A DNA stretch of 64,000 bases from NCBI GenBank assembly GCA_026003355.1, contig BPHC01000001.1, forward strand, positions 248,001-312,000, given 5' to 3'. Shown here piece by piece: positions 1 through 9,695 of this stretch. A program made the translations under genes and the position numbers. Position 1 is the stretch's first letter. Every line of letters begins with the position of its first letter. The DNA comes from Cyclobacteriaceae bacterium (lineage in GTDB: Bacteria > Bacteroidota > Bacteroidia > Cytophagales > Cyclobacteriaceae). Below the pieces are notes generated by a model. That model saw only the letters and a program-made list of their open reading frames with translations, searched no databases and was not told the origin of the DNA.

Positions 1-1
1 T

Positions 2-1390
2 GAAGTGGTGGTGCGCAGAACCCGCTTTGAACTGAACGAAGCCGAAAAACGTGCGCATATTCTGGAAGGCTACCTCATTGCGCTGGATAACCTGGACGAG
101 GTTATACAACTTATCCGTAACTCGGCCGATCCCGAAACCGCCAAGAACGGGCTGATGCAACGTTTCGGGCTTTCTGAAATTCAGGCCAAAGCCATCCTGG
201 ACATGCGCCTGCAGCGGTTAACCGGTCTGGAACGCGACAAAATTCAGCAGGAATACAAAGAGGTAAAAGAACTTATTGCCCGGCTTACCGAAATTCTAGG
301 CAACGAAAAACTGCGCATGCAGATTATTAAGGATGAGCTGAAGGAACTAAAAGAACGTTATGGCGATAAGCGCAGAACGGAAATCGTTCAAACGGAAGAA
401 GACATTACCATAGAAGACATTATCCCCAACGAAGAAATGGTCATTACCATTTCCAACCAGGGGTATATTAAACGCACCTCCCTTTCGGAATACCGCACTC
501 AGGGCAGGGGAGGCGTAGGTTCGCGTGGAGCCGCCACAAAAGATGACGACTTCACCGAACATTTGTTCATCGCGCAGGCACATAACTACCTGCTAATCTT
601 TACCGAACAGGGAAAAGTTTATTGGAAAAGAGCCTTCGAAATCCCGGAAGGGGGCAAGGCATCGAAGGGCCGGGCCATTCAAAACCTTTTACAGATTAGC
701 CCAGACGATGCCGTAAAGGCCATTATTAATGTACAAAACCTGGAGGACGAAGATTATTTGAAGCGGAATTTCGTGGTGCTGTGCACCGAACGGGGTACTA
801 TTAAAAAAACCTCGCTTGAAGCCTATTCCAGGCCCCGGCAGGGAGGCATCCAGGCCATTACCATAAAAGAAGGCGACCGCCTGATAAATGCCTCGCTTAC
901 CAACGGAAACAGCGAAATCATTATAGCCAAAACCGAAGGAAAAGCCGTGCGCTTCCACGAGTCGGATGTACGCCCCATGGGCCGTACGGCCGCTGGCGTT
1001 CGGGGTGTAACCCTCGACTCGCCAACCGATCGCGTAATTGGTATGGTGTGCATTGCGCGCCCCGACGTAAATTTGCTGGTCGTTTCCGAGAACGGATACG
1101 GCAAACGCTCGGCGCTGGACGACTACCGCATAACCAAAAGAGGAGGAAAAGGAGTAAAAACCATTAACATCACCGAAAAAACTGGCAAGCTTGTTGCAAT
1201 TGAAGAGGTAAGCGATGATGATGAACTAATGATTATTAACCGATCCGGCATTACCATTCGCATTAAGGTTAGCGACATTAGTGTGATGGGCCGGGCCACC
1301 CAGGGGGTGCGCCTCATTAAACTGAATGAAGACGACCGGATTTCATCGGTTGAAAAAATTCAACCAATGGACTCCCTCGAAAACGATTAA
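2..1390 (+). CDS. gyrA: DNA gyrase subunit A, C-terminal part (5' end outside the window)
   Basis: Only the last ~462 residues are present; the frame is open to the window edge, so the N-terminal winged-helix and active-site tyrosine part lies upstream. The visible part starts in the coiled-coil/tower region (VVRRTRFEL, then AHILEGYLIALDNLDEVI, a classic gyrase A segment) and continues into the C-terminal beta-pinwheel, which wraps DNA. The GyrA box reads QGRGGVG at about residue 166 of the visible part, a variant of QRRGGKG that separates gyrase A from topoisomerase IV ParC. Six pinwheel blades follow, seen as repeated GxxKRT/GxGVR-type motifs. The enzyme introduces negative supercoils with GyrB. 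A TPR gene follows after 27 bases and probably shares its transcript. Confidence 0.97.
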   Translation, partial: EVVVRRTRFELNEAEKRAHILEGYLIALDNLDEVIQLIRNSADPETAKNGLMQRFGLSEIQAKAILDMRLQRLTGLERDKIQQEYKEVKELIARLTEILGNEKLRMQIIKDELKELKERYGDKRRTEIVQTEEDITIEDIIPNEEMVITISNQGYIKRTSLSEYRTQGRGGVGSRGAATKDDDFTEHLFIAQAHNYLLIFTEQGKVYWKRAFEIPEGGKASKGRAIQNLLQISPDDAVKAIINVQNLEDEDYLKRNFVVLCTERGTIKKTSLEAYSRPRQGGIQAITIKEGDRLINASLTNGNSEIIIAKTEGKAVRFHESDVRPMGRTAAGVRGVTLDSPTDRVIGMVCIARPDVNLLVVSENGYGKRSALDDYRITKRGGKGVKTINITEKTGKLVAIEEVSDDDELMIINRSGITIRIKVSDISVMGRATQGVRLIKLNEDDRISSVEKIQPMDSLEND

Positions 1391-1417
1391 CCCATATATT
1401 TCAATCCATAACCAACC

Positions 1418-2602
1418 ATGAAACGACTACTCACCACGTGCCTCGCTGCTGTAACCGTGCTGGCTATGGCGCAGAAACCTGTTAAACCCAATATCAATAA
1501 GGCCTTTAATGCCTGGAACTACGGTAAAATTGCCGATGCCAAGGCCATTATTGATGTGAGCATGACTGACCCCAAGCTTTCGCTCGACCCCAAAACCTGG
1601 TTCTATGCGGGGCTTATTTACGCCAGCATTGATACGGCCTCAAACCCTGAGATACACAACCTTGCACCCGATGCTTTTGAAAAAGCAGTAAGCGCTTTTA
1701 AAAAGGCCGACGAACTAAAAGGAGGCAAGAGCGAGCTTTTCTATACCAGCACCAGCGGCTTTCCGGTACCCAAAACCATGGCCATAGATCAACTGGCCGG
1801 CTATTACCTCAACAAAGGTGCAGCAGCCTATCAGGAAGATGACTATAATGCTGCCGTAAAAGACTTTGAAAAAGTACAGCAGCTAAAACCCGATGACACC
1901 ACCTCTTTCTTCTACGCAGGTATTGCCGCCAACACCGATGAAAAATACGACCAGGCCAGATCATTCATGGAAAACTACCTGAAAAACGGCGGAAAGATGG
2001 TTGAGGCTTACTACATAATCATTAACTCATATGCAGTGGCTAATCAGAAAGATAAAGCCATTGAAGTATGCCGGCAGGCAAGATCCAAATATCCAAAAAA
2101 CACTGAGCTGCCCAAACTCGAAATCCAGTACCTGCTCGAACTGAACCGCCTGGACGAAGCCAAAGCGGGTCTGGAAGAAGCGGTAAAAACCGAGCCCAAC
2201 AATTACCTGCTGCATTATTTCCTGGCTTATACGTACTTTCAGTCGAAAGACTACGAAGCCGCCAAAGCCAGCGTTCGCAAAGCCCTGGAACTTGACCCCA
2301 AAGCCTTCGATGCCCAACTGCTCCTGGCCAAGTGTTATTTTGTTGAAGCCGACAAAATCAAAAAGGAGATGGCAATGCTCGGAGTAAGTGCAGCCGACAA
2401 GAAGAAACGCCTTGAGCTGGATGCCGTTTATGTTGAAAAACTAAAAACCGCACTGCCTTACTGGGAGAAAGCAGAACAACTTAACCCCTCGGATGTTGAA
2501 GTACTCGATGCGCTATACCTGATGTATGGCGACCTGGGAATGGACGCCCAGCTTAAGCGAATAGAAAAACGATACAAAGAGCTGGGGGTGGACAATAACT
2601 AA
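1418..2602 (+). CDS. Secreted tetratricopeptide-repeat protein
   Basis: 394 residues. An N-terminal signal peptide (MKRLLTTCLAAVTVLAMAQ) predicts export to the periplasm. The rest is helical, with clear TPR units around residues 125-195 (NKGAAAYQEDDYNAAVKDFE) and 262-310 (YFQSKDYEAAKASVRKALEL), plus weaker ones. TPR arrays are protein-binding scaffolds; no catalytic motif is visible and the partner is unknown. The gene follows gyrA by 27 bases and ends just before a strong terminator, so gyrA and this gene probably form one transcription unit. The upstream sequence has no purine-rich ribosome binding site, as is normal in this phylum. Confidence 0.85.
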   Translation: MKRLLTTCLAAVTVLAMAQKPVKPNINKAFNAWNYGKIADAKAIIDVSMTDPKLSLDPKTWFYAGLIYASIDTASNPEIHNLAPDAFEKAVSAFKKADELKGGKSELFYTSTSGFPVPKTMAIDQLAGYYLNKGAAAYQEDDYNAAVKDFEKVQQLKPDDTTSFFYAGIAANTDEKYDQARSFMENYLKNGGKMVEAYYIIINSYAVANQKDKAIEVCRQARSKYPKNTELPKLEIQYLLELNRLDEAKAGLEEAVKTEPNNYLLHYFLAYTYFQSKDYEAAKASVRKALELDPKAFDAQLLLAKCYFVEADKIKKEMAMLGVSAADKKKRLELDAVYVEKLKTALPYWEKAEQLNPSDVEVLDALYLMYGDLGMDAQLKRIEKRYKELGVDNN

Positions 2603-2626
2603 CCATTAACATAAAGAACCAACCGC

Positions 2627-2664
2627 AAAGCCGGAGGGAAATGTTCCTTCCGGCTTTTGTTTTT
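2627..2664 (+). terminator. Rho-independent terminator after the TPR gene
   Basis: AAAGCCGGAGGGAA pairs with TTCCTTCCGGCTTTT across an ATG loop (one G-T wobble) and is followed by a T-rich run. It separates the gyrA unit from the carbohydrate operon. The loop contains an in-frame ATG at 2641 that should not be taken as the start of the next gene. Confidence 0.85.
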
Positions 2665-2676
2665 ACATTAGTAACC

Positions 2677-4635
2677 ATGAAAAAGATAATTATTCCCTTA
2701 ATAATTGCTTACAGCACGCATATACTCCCCGCACAGCAGGCACATTTTAAGCCGGTAGGTTTTTCGGAGGTAACGGTAACCGACCCGTTCTGGAAACAGC
2801 GCATCCAAACGGTTGCCACCTCAACCATTCCGGCATGTGTAGAGCAAACCGAAATCCAGACACCGCGTATCCGCAATTTTGAAGTGGCAGCAGGCTTGAA
2901 GATCGGAAAGTTTGAAGGCATTTTTTATGATGACTCGGACGTATATAAAGCCATCGAAGCCATAGCCTACTCGCTGAAAAATTTTCCGGACAGGGAACTG
3001 GAGCAACGCACCGACCGGTGGATTGATATAATTGCAGCAGCCCAGCTGCCCGACGGATACATTAACACGTATTACACCCTTACCGCTCCGGAAAAAAGAT
3101 GGACTGATATGAGCATGCACGAAGATTACAACGGAGGACATCTGATAGAGGCCGCCATAGCCTACTACCAAACCACCGGTAAACGTAAGCTGCTGGATGT
3201 GGCCATACGGTTCGCAAACCATTTCGACTCGCTGTTTGGCCCGGGTAAGCGCCCTTGGGTAACCGGGCACCAGGAGCTTGAGCTGGCCCTGGTTAAGCTG
3301 TACAAAATTACCGGTGAAAAAAGATATCTTACCCTTGCCGACTGGCTACTGGACCAGCGCGGCCGCAAACTGGCTGTTGGATATACCTGGACGCAGTGGC
3401 GCGATACCGCCTATGCCCAGGATGCAGTGCCCGTTAAGCAACAACGCGAAATTACCGGCCATGCCGTGCGCGCCATGTACCTGTACACCGGAGCAGCCGA
3501 CGTAGCCGCCCACACAGGCGATGCCGGTTATATTCAGGCTATGAAGGCCGTATGGGAAGATGTGGTGTACCGCAATATGTACATTACCGGAGGCATTGGA
3601 TCATCGGGCAGAAACGAAGGCTTTTCAAACGATTATGATCTGCCCAATATGCAGGCCTACTGCGAAACCTGTGCGTCGGTAGGCATGGTATTCTGGAACC
3701 ACCGCATGAACCAGCTTACCGGTGAAGGAAAATATGCCGACATTCTGGAGCGAAGCCTGTTTAACGGCGCCCAGGCAGGTTTGTCGGTTAACGGTAACCG
3801 GTTTTTTTACGGAAACCCGCTTGCTTCAACAGGCAGTCATAACCGGAGAGCCTGGTTTGGCACAGCGTGCTGTCCGGCCAACATTGCACGGCTTACTGCT
3901 TCAGCAGGTGATTACATTTACGGAGTGGGCAGGCAGCACCTCTGGGTAAACCAGTATATAGGCAGCAAAACCCGTGTTGTAGTTAACCAAACGCCGGTAA
4001 ACGTTGAGCTGATAAGCGATTATATGTGGAACGGAAACATTCAGCTGAATATCAATCCTGATCGATCAGTAAATTTCATACTCTATCTGCGCATACCCGG
4101 TTGGGCCCGCGGAGAACCTGTTCCGGGTGATTTATACAAGGTCGTAACCAGATCCGGTAAACAGCCCATTATAAAATTAAACGGAACAGAAATACTTGTT
4201 CCGGTAAACAATGGCTATGCTGCGCTTTCACGCAAATGGAATAAGGGCGACAGGGTTGACATTCAGTTTCCCATGGAAGTTCTCGAAATCCAGGCACATC
4301 CTGAAGTTAAAGCAAACCGTAACCGGATAGCCTTGCAACGCGGACCGCTGGTGTACTGCGTGGAAGGTGCCGACAACGGTAATCAGGCCTTTCATTTCAT
4401 TGTACCCGAAAACACGGTTTATCAAGCCCGCTATAATGACAGCCTGCCGGGAGGGGCGGTTACCATACAGTTCAAGGTCCCCGCGCTTCAGGTACAGTCG
4501 GATAAACAGGTTGAAACCGTTACCCAAACCATAACCGCCATACCCTATTTCCTGTGGTGCAACCGCGGCCAAAACGAAATGCAGGTGTGGCTACCCCGGC
4601 AATTTGATAATCTGCGTGTTAACCCTGAAAACTGA
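2677..4635 (+). CDS. GH127 family beta-L-arabinofuranosidase, secreted
   Basis: 652 residues from the ATG at 2677, which gives a signal peptide (MKKIIIPLIIAYSTHILPAQQ). The upstream in-frame ATG at 2641 lies in a terminator loop. GH127 (DUF1680) enzymes fold as an (alpha/alpha)6 barrel with beta-sandwich domains and release terminal beta-L-arabinofuranose using a zinc-bound cysteine nucleophile. The signature is intact: Glu330-x-Cys332 (in YCETCASV) and the Cys398-Cys399 pair (in ACCPANIAR) match the Glu/Cys/Cys/Cys zinc site known from HypBA1. The gene is first in a plus-strand operon; the epimerase gene starts two bases after its stop. Likely role: periplasmic trimming of arabinose-containing plant glycans or glycoproteins. 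The exact linkage cannot be read from sequence. Confidence 0.9.
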   Translation: MKKIIIPLIIAYSTHILPAQQAHFKPVGFSEVTVTDPFWKQRIQTVATSTIPACVEQTEIQTPRIRNFEVAAGLKIGKFEGIFYDDSDVYKAIEAIAYSLKNFPDRELEQRTDRWIDIIAAAQLPDGYINTYYTLTAPEKRWTDMSMHEDYNGGHLIEAAIAYYQTTGKRKLLDVAIRFANHFDSLFGPGKRPWVTGHQELELALVKLYKITGEKRYLTLADWLLDQRGRKLAVGYTWTQWRDTAYAQDAVPVKQQREITGHAVRAMYLYTGAADVAAHTGDAGYIQAMKAVWEDVVYRNMYITGGIGSSGRNEGFSNDYDLPNMQAYCETCASVGMVFWNHRMNQLTGEGKYADILERSLFNGAQAGLSVNGNRFFYGNPLASTGSHNRRAWFGTACCPANIARLTASAGDYIYGVGRQHLWVNQYIGSKTRVVVNQTPVNVELISDYMWNGNIQLNINPDRSVNFILYLRIPGWARGEPVPGDLYKVVTRSGKQPIIKLNGTEILVPVNNGYAALSRKWNKGDRVDIQFPMEVLEIQAHPEVKANRNRIALQRGPLVYCVEGADNGNQAFHFIVPENTVYQARYNDSLPGGAVTIQFKVPALQVQSDKQVETVTQTITAIPYFLWCNRGQNEMQVWLPRQFDNLRVNPEN

Positions 4636-4637
4636 TT

Positions 4638-5771
4638 ATGAATGGATACAAAATAAAAATCTGCCTGCTGCTGGCTGCTCTGCCGGGTGTTGCATTAATT
4701 TGTGGCTGCCGCATGCAAAACGATAAAGTAACCCAGAAATTCTCATCAGGCCGAAGACCCTTCGGCAAAGTGGGCAACGAGGTGGTCGAGCAGTTTATTC
4801 TTGCAAATCATTCGGGTATGGAAGTGCGCATTATTAATTATGGCGCAACCATTACCGATATTGTGGTGCCCGACCGAAATGGAATTGCCGGTAACGTAGT
4901 GCTGGGCTTCGATTCACTAAAGGGCTATCTGCAACCGGAAAACCCTTATTTTGGTTCGACTATAGGACGATACGCCAACCGTATTGCCCAGGCACGTTTC
5001 AGGCTTAATGGTAAAGAATACGTACTTGACGCCAACAACAACGGCAACACGCTACATGGCGGGTTTAAAGGCTTCGACAAAGTAATTTGGCAGCCCGTTG
5101 CTCTGTCGGACAGCAGCGTTAAGTTTACCTACCTGAGCCCTGACGGAGAAGGAGGATTTCCGGGAAGCCTTCAGACCGAAGTTACTTTTTCGCTTACTTC
5201 CGGCAATGAACTCTATATTCAATTCATGGCATCGGCAACCGCACCTACACCGGTTAATCTTACCGGTCATTCTTATTTCAATCTTTCAGCCGGGGCCGAT
5301 TCTACCATTCTTAACCATGAATTGAAATTGTTTGCTGGCCGCTATACGCCTGTTAACGAAAAGTTAATTCCTACCGGTGAATTGCTGGCAGTAAGCGGCA
5401 CGCCATTCGATTTTACTGCGGCCAAGCCCATTGGCCGCGATTTACCGGCCGTTACCGGTGGATACGATCATAACTTTGTGCTCGAAAACAACGCTGCAGG
5501 GCTTAAGCCCGCCGCAGAGCTTGTACATGCGGCCAGCGGCAGGGCCTTGCGCATCCTTACAACCTATCCGGGTATTCAGTTTTACTCCGGCAATTTTCTT
5601 AACGGAACACTCGCGGGAAGGGGAGGAGTGCGTTATCCCCGCCATGCGGGGCTGTGCCTTGAACCCCAGTATTTTCCCGACTCCCCAAACAGGCCTGAGT
5701 TTCCCGATGCCATCCTTAAACCGGGACAAACCTACAACCATACCCTTGTCTATCAGTTCTTCACGCGATGA
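4638..5771 (+). CDS. galM: Aldose 1-epimerase (galactose mutarotase), lipoprotein
   Basis: 377 residues. The N-terminus is hydrophobic and ends in ICGC, a lipobox-like site, so the enzyme is probably membrane-anchored in the periplasm and not cytoplasmic. The fold is the GalM beta-sandwich. Conserved elements are NTLHGG (substrate His), LTGHSYFNL (general-acid His), GGYDHNFVL (Asp) and LEPQYFPDSPN (catalytic Glu near the C-terminus). It interconverts alpha and beta anomers of free aldoses. It lies directly behind the GH127 gene and overlaps the next gene by four bases (ATGA), so it should act on sugars released by that operon, such as arabinose or galactose. Confidence 0.92.
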   Translation: MNGYKIKICLLLAALPGVALICGCRMQNDKVTQKFSSGRRPFGKVGNEVVEQFILANHSGMEVRIINYGATITDIVVPDRNGIAGNVVLGFDSLKGYLQPENPYFGSTIGRYANRIAQARFRLNGKEYVLDANNNGNTLHGGFKGFDKVIWQPVALSDSSVKFTYLSPDGEGGFPGSLQTEVTFSLTSGNELYIQFMASATAPTPVNLTGHSYFNLSAGADSTILNHELKLFAGRYTPVNEKLIPTGELLAVSGTPFDFTAAKPIGRDLPAVTGGYDHNFVLENNAAGLKPAAELVHAASGRALRILTTYPGIQFYSGNFLNGTLAGRGGVRYPRHAGLCLEPQYFPDSPNRPEFPDAILKPGQTYNHTLVYQFFTR

Positions 5772-8542
5772 GGTGCTGGGTTGTTATCGCTGTTGTTTGG
5801 TCATGCGGTGCCTTCAAGGCAAAAGGCCAGGTGAATTCGGTAACCATTTCAAATCTTTCGCTAAAACAAATTGCAGCCGTAAACCACCAGTGGAACGTTC
5901 ATTTTCCCCTCGCTGAGTTTACGGTTAACAACCACACGTACACGTCAGTAAGGCCCTCACCACTTGAGCTTACCGTAAAGCAGCTCTCGTTCACGGTCCG
6001 TGGTCTGGAAGGAATTATGGTTTTTGAAAACAAAAGCCCCGATACCCTTACCCTTTGCAATGTTGTTCCGCTAGGTAGCCACAACAAAGCCGCAGTTATA
6101 ACCGGAAAAGGCGAACATCCTTTATCCCGCACGCACCTCTTTTTACCCGGCCGCACACCAGTAAATGTCATTGTGCCCGACAATGCCTGGGAGCTGGGTT
6201 ATGCAGCCGCCCGGCTGGACAGCAACTGGTCGGTTTTTGCCCTTGTGCGAAGAGACCCTTCAACGCTTCGTAACGGGCAGCGCAAAAGGTTTGAAACCTT
6301 GTTGTATCCCGGAGGCTCAATAACCTATCAGCTCTATCTGGATGTATATCAGGGCCCCTGGCAGGAAGGCCTGAGGGTGGCGTTTCAGCAAAGATGGTTA
6401 TACGACCTGCAGATTTTTGATGATAGCCTGTATAAACGCGCTGATCTGCAATGGATAAAACGAGCCTATGTAATGCATTTAATCATGGCCTGGGATAAGG
6501 ACTTTTACGACTACCAAACCGGTAAGTTTAACCTTATTGATTTTGTGGATCGGGGCAGGCGCCTGTATGGTGGTGATGATGTAATTGGAATATGGCCCAC
6601 ATGGCCAACACTGGGTTTGGACCAGCGCAACCAGTTTGACCTGTATGGCGATTTACCGGGTGGGTTTGCCCGCATGCGAAACCTGGCCGATTCGCTGCGC
6701 CACAGGGGAACACGCTTTTTTGTGGCGTACAACCCATGGGACGAAAGCACCCGAAAGGTTAACCATCTGGAAGGTATTGAATCGCTCATCCGCGAAACCA
6801 CGGCCGATGGGGTGGTGCTGGATACCCGCGGAGAATCGGGCACGGAATTGCAACAGGCAGCCGACCGCGCCCGGAAGGGTGTAATTATGTATAGCGAAGG
6901 CATGGCCGTGCCCCGTAACATGCCAGGAATAGTAAGCGGAAGGGTGCACAACGCCCTTTACTATCCGCCTATGCTCAACCTCAATAAACTCATCCGCCCC
7001 GACTTTGCCATCTTTCGGGTAGTCGAAGTGTACAAGGAACCCATCAGGCGCGAATATGCCCTGGCCTTTTTCAACGGTCACGGTACCGAAATAAACCAGT
7101 TTGCACCCGGGCACCCGGATTGGGAGGAAAAACAATACCGTTTTCTGGGTCGTACCACCCGCATTCTGCGTGAGAACAATACAGCTTTTACCTCATTTTA
7201 TTGGACGCCGCTGCTGCCAACACTGCGCGACAGCATCTGGGTGAACGCCTGGCCGGCAACATCGCAGGCAAAAACGGTGTACACCCTTTTTAGTCTTAAA
7301 CCTGAAGGCTACTTCGGGCCCCTTTTTGAAGCAGACCCTGAACCCAAATTTCATTACGTTGATTTGTGGCACCACGAAGAGGTTTTTCCCGTGGCCGTAA
7401 ACAGCCGGCTATATATTCCAGTCAAACTTGAAGCATTTAATGCTTATGAACTGGGCACCAATAACGAAGGATCGGTTGGCTGCATTGCAAAATTACCTGT
7501 ACTGCTTAAAGTATCTATGAACCAGAATCGCCTTTGTGTCGCGGCCGAAGCCGGAACAGAAATCCGGCTATGGGCCGGAATACCAGCCTACGGCAAAACC
7601 TGCCACAGGTTTGGCGTTACACAGCTGGAGCTGTTTCTTCCCGACTACCTGGGCCGCTACGAGGGCAAGGTTGTCATTCAGCTTATGGAAGGCGAAGAAC
7701 TGCTGGATGAAAGAGTACTGCACATTAAACCGGGTGCCGCACGGCTTGTTTCGCAGGTGCAACGCACCGCGCCATCGGCAGGTAAACCCCCCGGAATGAT
7801 AAGGGTACCACCAGGCCGGTTTATTTTCGAAACAACACATGGCGATGACTTCATTCCCTATCCCGAAACCGGAAAGGGAGATACCCTGAACATGCCTGCT
7901 TTCTGGATGGACCGCACACCTGTAACAAACAGGCAGTTTATGGAATTTATACTGGCTACCGGTTACCTCCCGGCCGACACCGCAAACTTTCTGCGGCACT
8001 GGATAAACGGCAAAATCCCGAAAGGGCAGGAGGATTATCCGGTGGTTTATGTATCATACGAAGATGCCCGGGCGTATGCCACCTGGGCGGGCAAGCGCCT
8101 TCCCACAGAAGCCGAATGGCAATATGCGGCACAAACCGCAAACCGCAACGAATGGCCCTGGAAGCAAACACAACCGGTTGTTCGTAAAACAAAGAAAATT
8201 ACCGAAACCCTAACCGTAACCTCAATAGAGGGCATTGACCCGCGGTACGCCAACACCGGCGATGGCAAACCTTATCCGACAGGAAAGTACAAACGGGGCG
8301 CCAACCCCCTGGGACTGCTGGATTTAACCGGATGTGTATGGCAGCTTACCCACGATTTGTATGAAAGCGGCAGCTATCGTTACCTGATATTGAAGGGCGG
8401 AAGTTATTTTAACCCCTCATCGAGTTGGTGGTACGTGCAGGGTGGTCCACGCGAGCTGCATTACCGGCAGGCACTACTGCGTGTTAGTCAGGGTTTCGAA
8501 CGCAATGCCACCGTGGGTTTTCGCTGTGTAAAAGATGAATAG
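5768..8542 (+). CDS. Secreted fusion: predicted glycosidase-like barrel plus FGE-sulfatase-fold domain
   Basis: 924 residues with a signal peptide (MRCWVVIAVVWSCGAFKAKG), starting at the ATG that overlaps the galM stop. Residues ~25-200 look like a beta-sandwich. Residues ~210-480 resemble a glycosidase TIM barrel, with GIWPTWPTLGLDQRNQFDLY, DGVVLDTRG around residue 347 and YSEGMA around 375 as possible active-site strands; I cannot assign a GH family. Residues ~676-924 are a formylglycine-generating-enzyme-like domain (PPGRFIF, FWMDRTPVTNRQFMEF, GKRLPTEAEWQYAA, GGSYF, GFRCVK). The cysteines used by true FGE enzymes are not seen near the GGSYF motif, so this domain is probably a binding or structural module. 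Neighbours suggest a role in glycan breakdown. It overlaps the next gene by eight bases. Confidence 0.7.
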   Translation: MRCWVVIAVVWSCGAFKAKGQVNSVTISNLSLKQIAAVNHQWNVHFPLAEFTVNNHTYTSVRPSPLELTVKQLSFTVRGLEGIMVFENKSPDTLTLCNVVPLGSHNKAAVITGKGEHPLSRTHLFLPGRTPVNVIVPDNAWELGYAAARLDSNWSVFALVRRDPSTLRNGQRKRFETLLYPGGSITYQLYLDVYQGPWQEGLRVAFQQRWLYDLQIFDDSLYKRADLQWIKRAYVMHLIMAWDKDFYDYQTGKFNLIDFVDRGRRLYGGDDVIGIWPTWPTLGLDQRNQFDLYGDLPGGFARMRNLADSLRHRGTRFFVAYNPWDESTRKVNHLEGIESLIRETTADGVVLDTRGESGTELQQAADRARKGVIMYSEGMAVPRNMPGIVSGRVHNALYYPPMLNLNKLIRPDFAIFRVVEVYKEPIRREYALAFFNGHGTEINQFAPGHPDWEEKQYRFLGRTTRILRENNTAFTSFYWTPLLPTLRDSIWVNAWPATSQAKTVYTLFSLKPEGYFGPLFEADPEPKFHYVDLWHHEEVFPVAVNSRLYIPVKLEAFNAYELGTNNEGSVGCIAKLPVLLKVSMNQNRLCVAAEAGTEIRLWAGIPAYGKTCHRFGVTQLELFLPDYLGRYEGKVVIQLMEGEELLDERVLHIKPGAARLVSQVQRTAPSAGKPPGMIRVPPGRFIFETTHGDDFIPYPETGKGDTLNMPAFWMDRTPVTNRQFMEFILATGYLPADTANFLRHWINGKIPKGQEDYPVVYVSYEDARAYATWAGKRLPTEAEWQYAAQTANRNEWPWKQTQPVVRKTKKITETLTVTSIEGIDPRYANTGDGKPYPTGKYKRGANPLGLLDLTGCVWQLTHDLYESGSYRYLILKGGSYFNPSSSWWYVQGGPRELHYRQALLRVSQGFERNATVGFRCVKDE

Positions 8543-9695
8543 CCGCTCGCCCTTTACCTATCCGGATTATTACCTGCGCAACAGCCTTACGCTTATCCGC
8601 GGTGGCGCGCCTTACTTTGAGGTTCTGGAAGACCTGATTAACCGCGCCAGGCATTACCTCTACCTTCAGGTTTACATATTCGAGGCCGATGAAACCGGTA
8701 ACCGCATAAGGAAAGCCCTTGAAAGGGCCGCCCAAAGAGGTGTTTATGTGCACGTGCTTGCCGATGGTTACGCATCGCAGGGCCTGCCGGAGGCCTTTAT
8801 CAAATCGCTTGCTGAAGCTGGTGTTCACTTTCGTTTCTTCGAACCCTTGTACCGAAGCCGGTACTTTTACTTTGGCCGCAGGTTGCACCACAAGGTTACG
8901 GTTGCCGACGGCCAGCGTGCGCTGGTGGGCGGTATAAACATCAGCGACCGGTATAACGACACCACCACGTACAAAGCCTGGCTTGACTGGGCCGTACTGG
9001 CAGAAGGGGAGGTGGCCAGCGGCCTGCACAACATCTGCGCGGCGCGGGCGCTATCGCCATGGCGCATTCACCCCTCCAGAATACCACGTCCGCCGGCAGG
9101 GAAATTACCCCAGACGACAATGCTGGCGGGCATTCGGGTAAACGACTGGGTTAGGGGCAAGCAGGAGATAACGCTGTGCTACATAAAATTAATAAGACAG
9201 GCACGTAAAGAAGTGCTCCTCATGTCGAGTTATTTTTTTCCGGGTCTGCGTATAAGGCGCCAGCTGGTTCGTGCTGCCCGGCGGGGTGTGCGGGTAAGGG
9301 TAATAGTGGGAGGTTATTCGGATGTGCCTCTGGCCCGGCATGCAGAGCGGTACATGTACCGCTGGATGCTGAAGAACAGAATGGAGATATACGAATACCA
9401 GCGCAACGTATTGCACGCCAAAGTGGCTGTGTGCGATGACAGCGTTACCATTGGGTCGTATAACCTGAACGAGATAAGCGAACGCGCCAGCGTTGAGCTA
9501 AATCTGGAAGTATGGCATGCTGACTTTGCCCAGACCGTGCGGCACAGATTTGAAGAAATCATCAGCCGGGACTGCACGCGCATAACAAGCTATGAAATTT
9601 TTTCATGGCATAGCCAGGCAATTCAGTGGCTTACGTACATGGTAATACGCTTTTTACTTTTTCTGTTTACATTTTATTTCCGGCAGCGGGAGTAG
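8535..9695 (+). CDS. Phospholipase D-family enzyme, cardiolipin synthase-like
   Basis: 386 residues with two complete HKD motifs: H118-x-K120-x4-D (HHKVTVAD) followed by GGIN, and H294-x-K296-x4-D (HAKVAVCD) followed by GSYN. This arrangement is that of bacterial cardiolipin synthases, which condense two phosphatidylglycerols, and of related PLD transphosphatidylases. The two N-terminal membrane helices of ClsA are absent, making it more like ClsB. A hydrophobic segment at the C-terminus (IQWLTYMVIRFLLFLFTFYF) could anchor it in the membrane. It overlaps the preceding fusion gene by eight bases, so it is translated with the carbohydrate operon although its function looks unrelated. A phospholipase or nuclease activity cannot be excluded. 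Confidence 0.85.
   Translation: MNSRSPFTYPDYYLRNSLTLIRGGAPYFEVLEDLINRARHYLYLQVYIFEADETGNRIRKALERAAQRGVYVHVLADGYASQGLPEAFIKSLAEAGVHFRFFEPLYRSRYFYFGRRLHHKVTVADGQRALVGGINISDRYNDTTTYKAWLDWAVLAEGEVASGLHNICAARALSPWRIHPSRIPRPPAGKLPQTTMLAGIRVNDWVRGKQEITLCYIKLIRQARKEVLLMSSYFFPGLRIRRQLVRAARRGVRVRVIVGGYSDVPLARHAERYMYRWMLKNRMEIYEYQRNVLHAKVAVCDDSVTIGSYNLNEISERASVELNLEVWHADFAQTVRHRFEEIISRDCTRITSYEIFSWHSQAIQWLTYMVIRFLLFLFTFYFRQRE

Noticed and set aside
2641-2676. In-frame ATG upstream of the GH127 gene
   Set aside because: It lies in the loop of a terminator hairpin and would add 12 residues before a good signal peptide.
5768-8542. Active formylglycine-generating enzyme
   Set aside because: The active-site cysteines of FGE are absent and no sulfatase gene is nearby.
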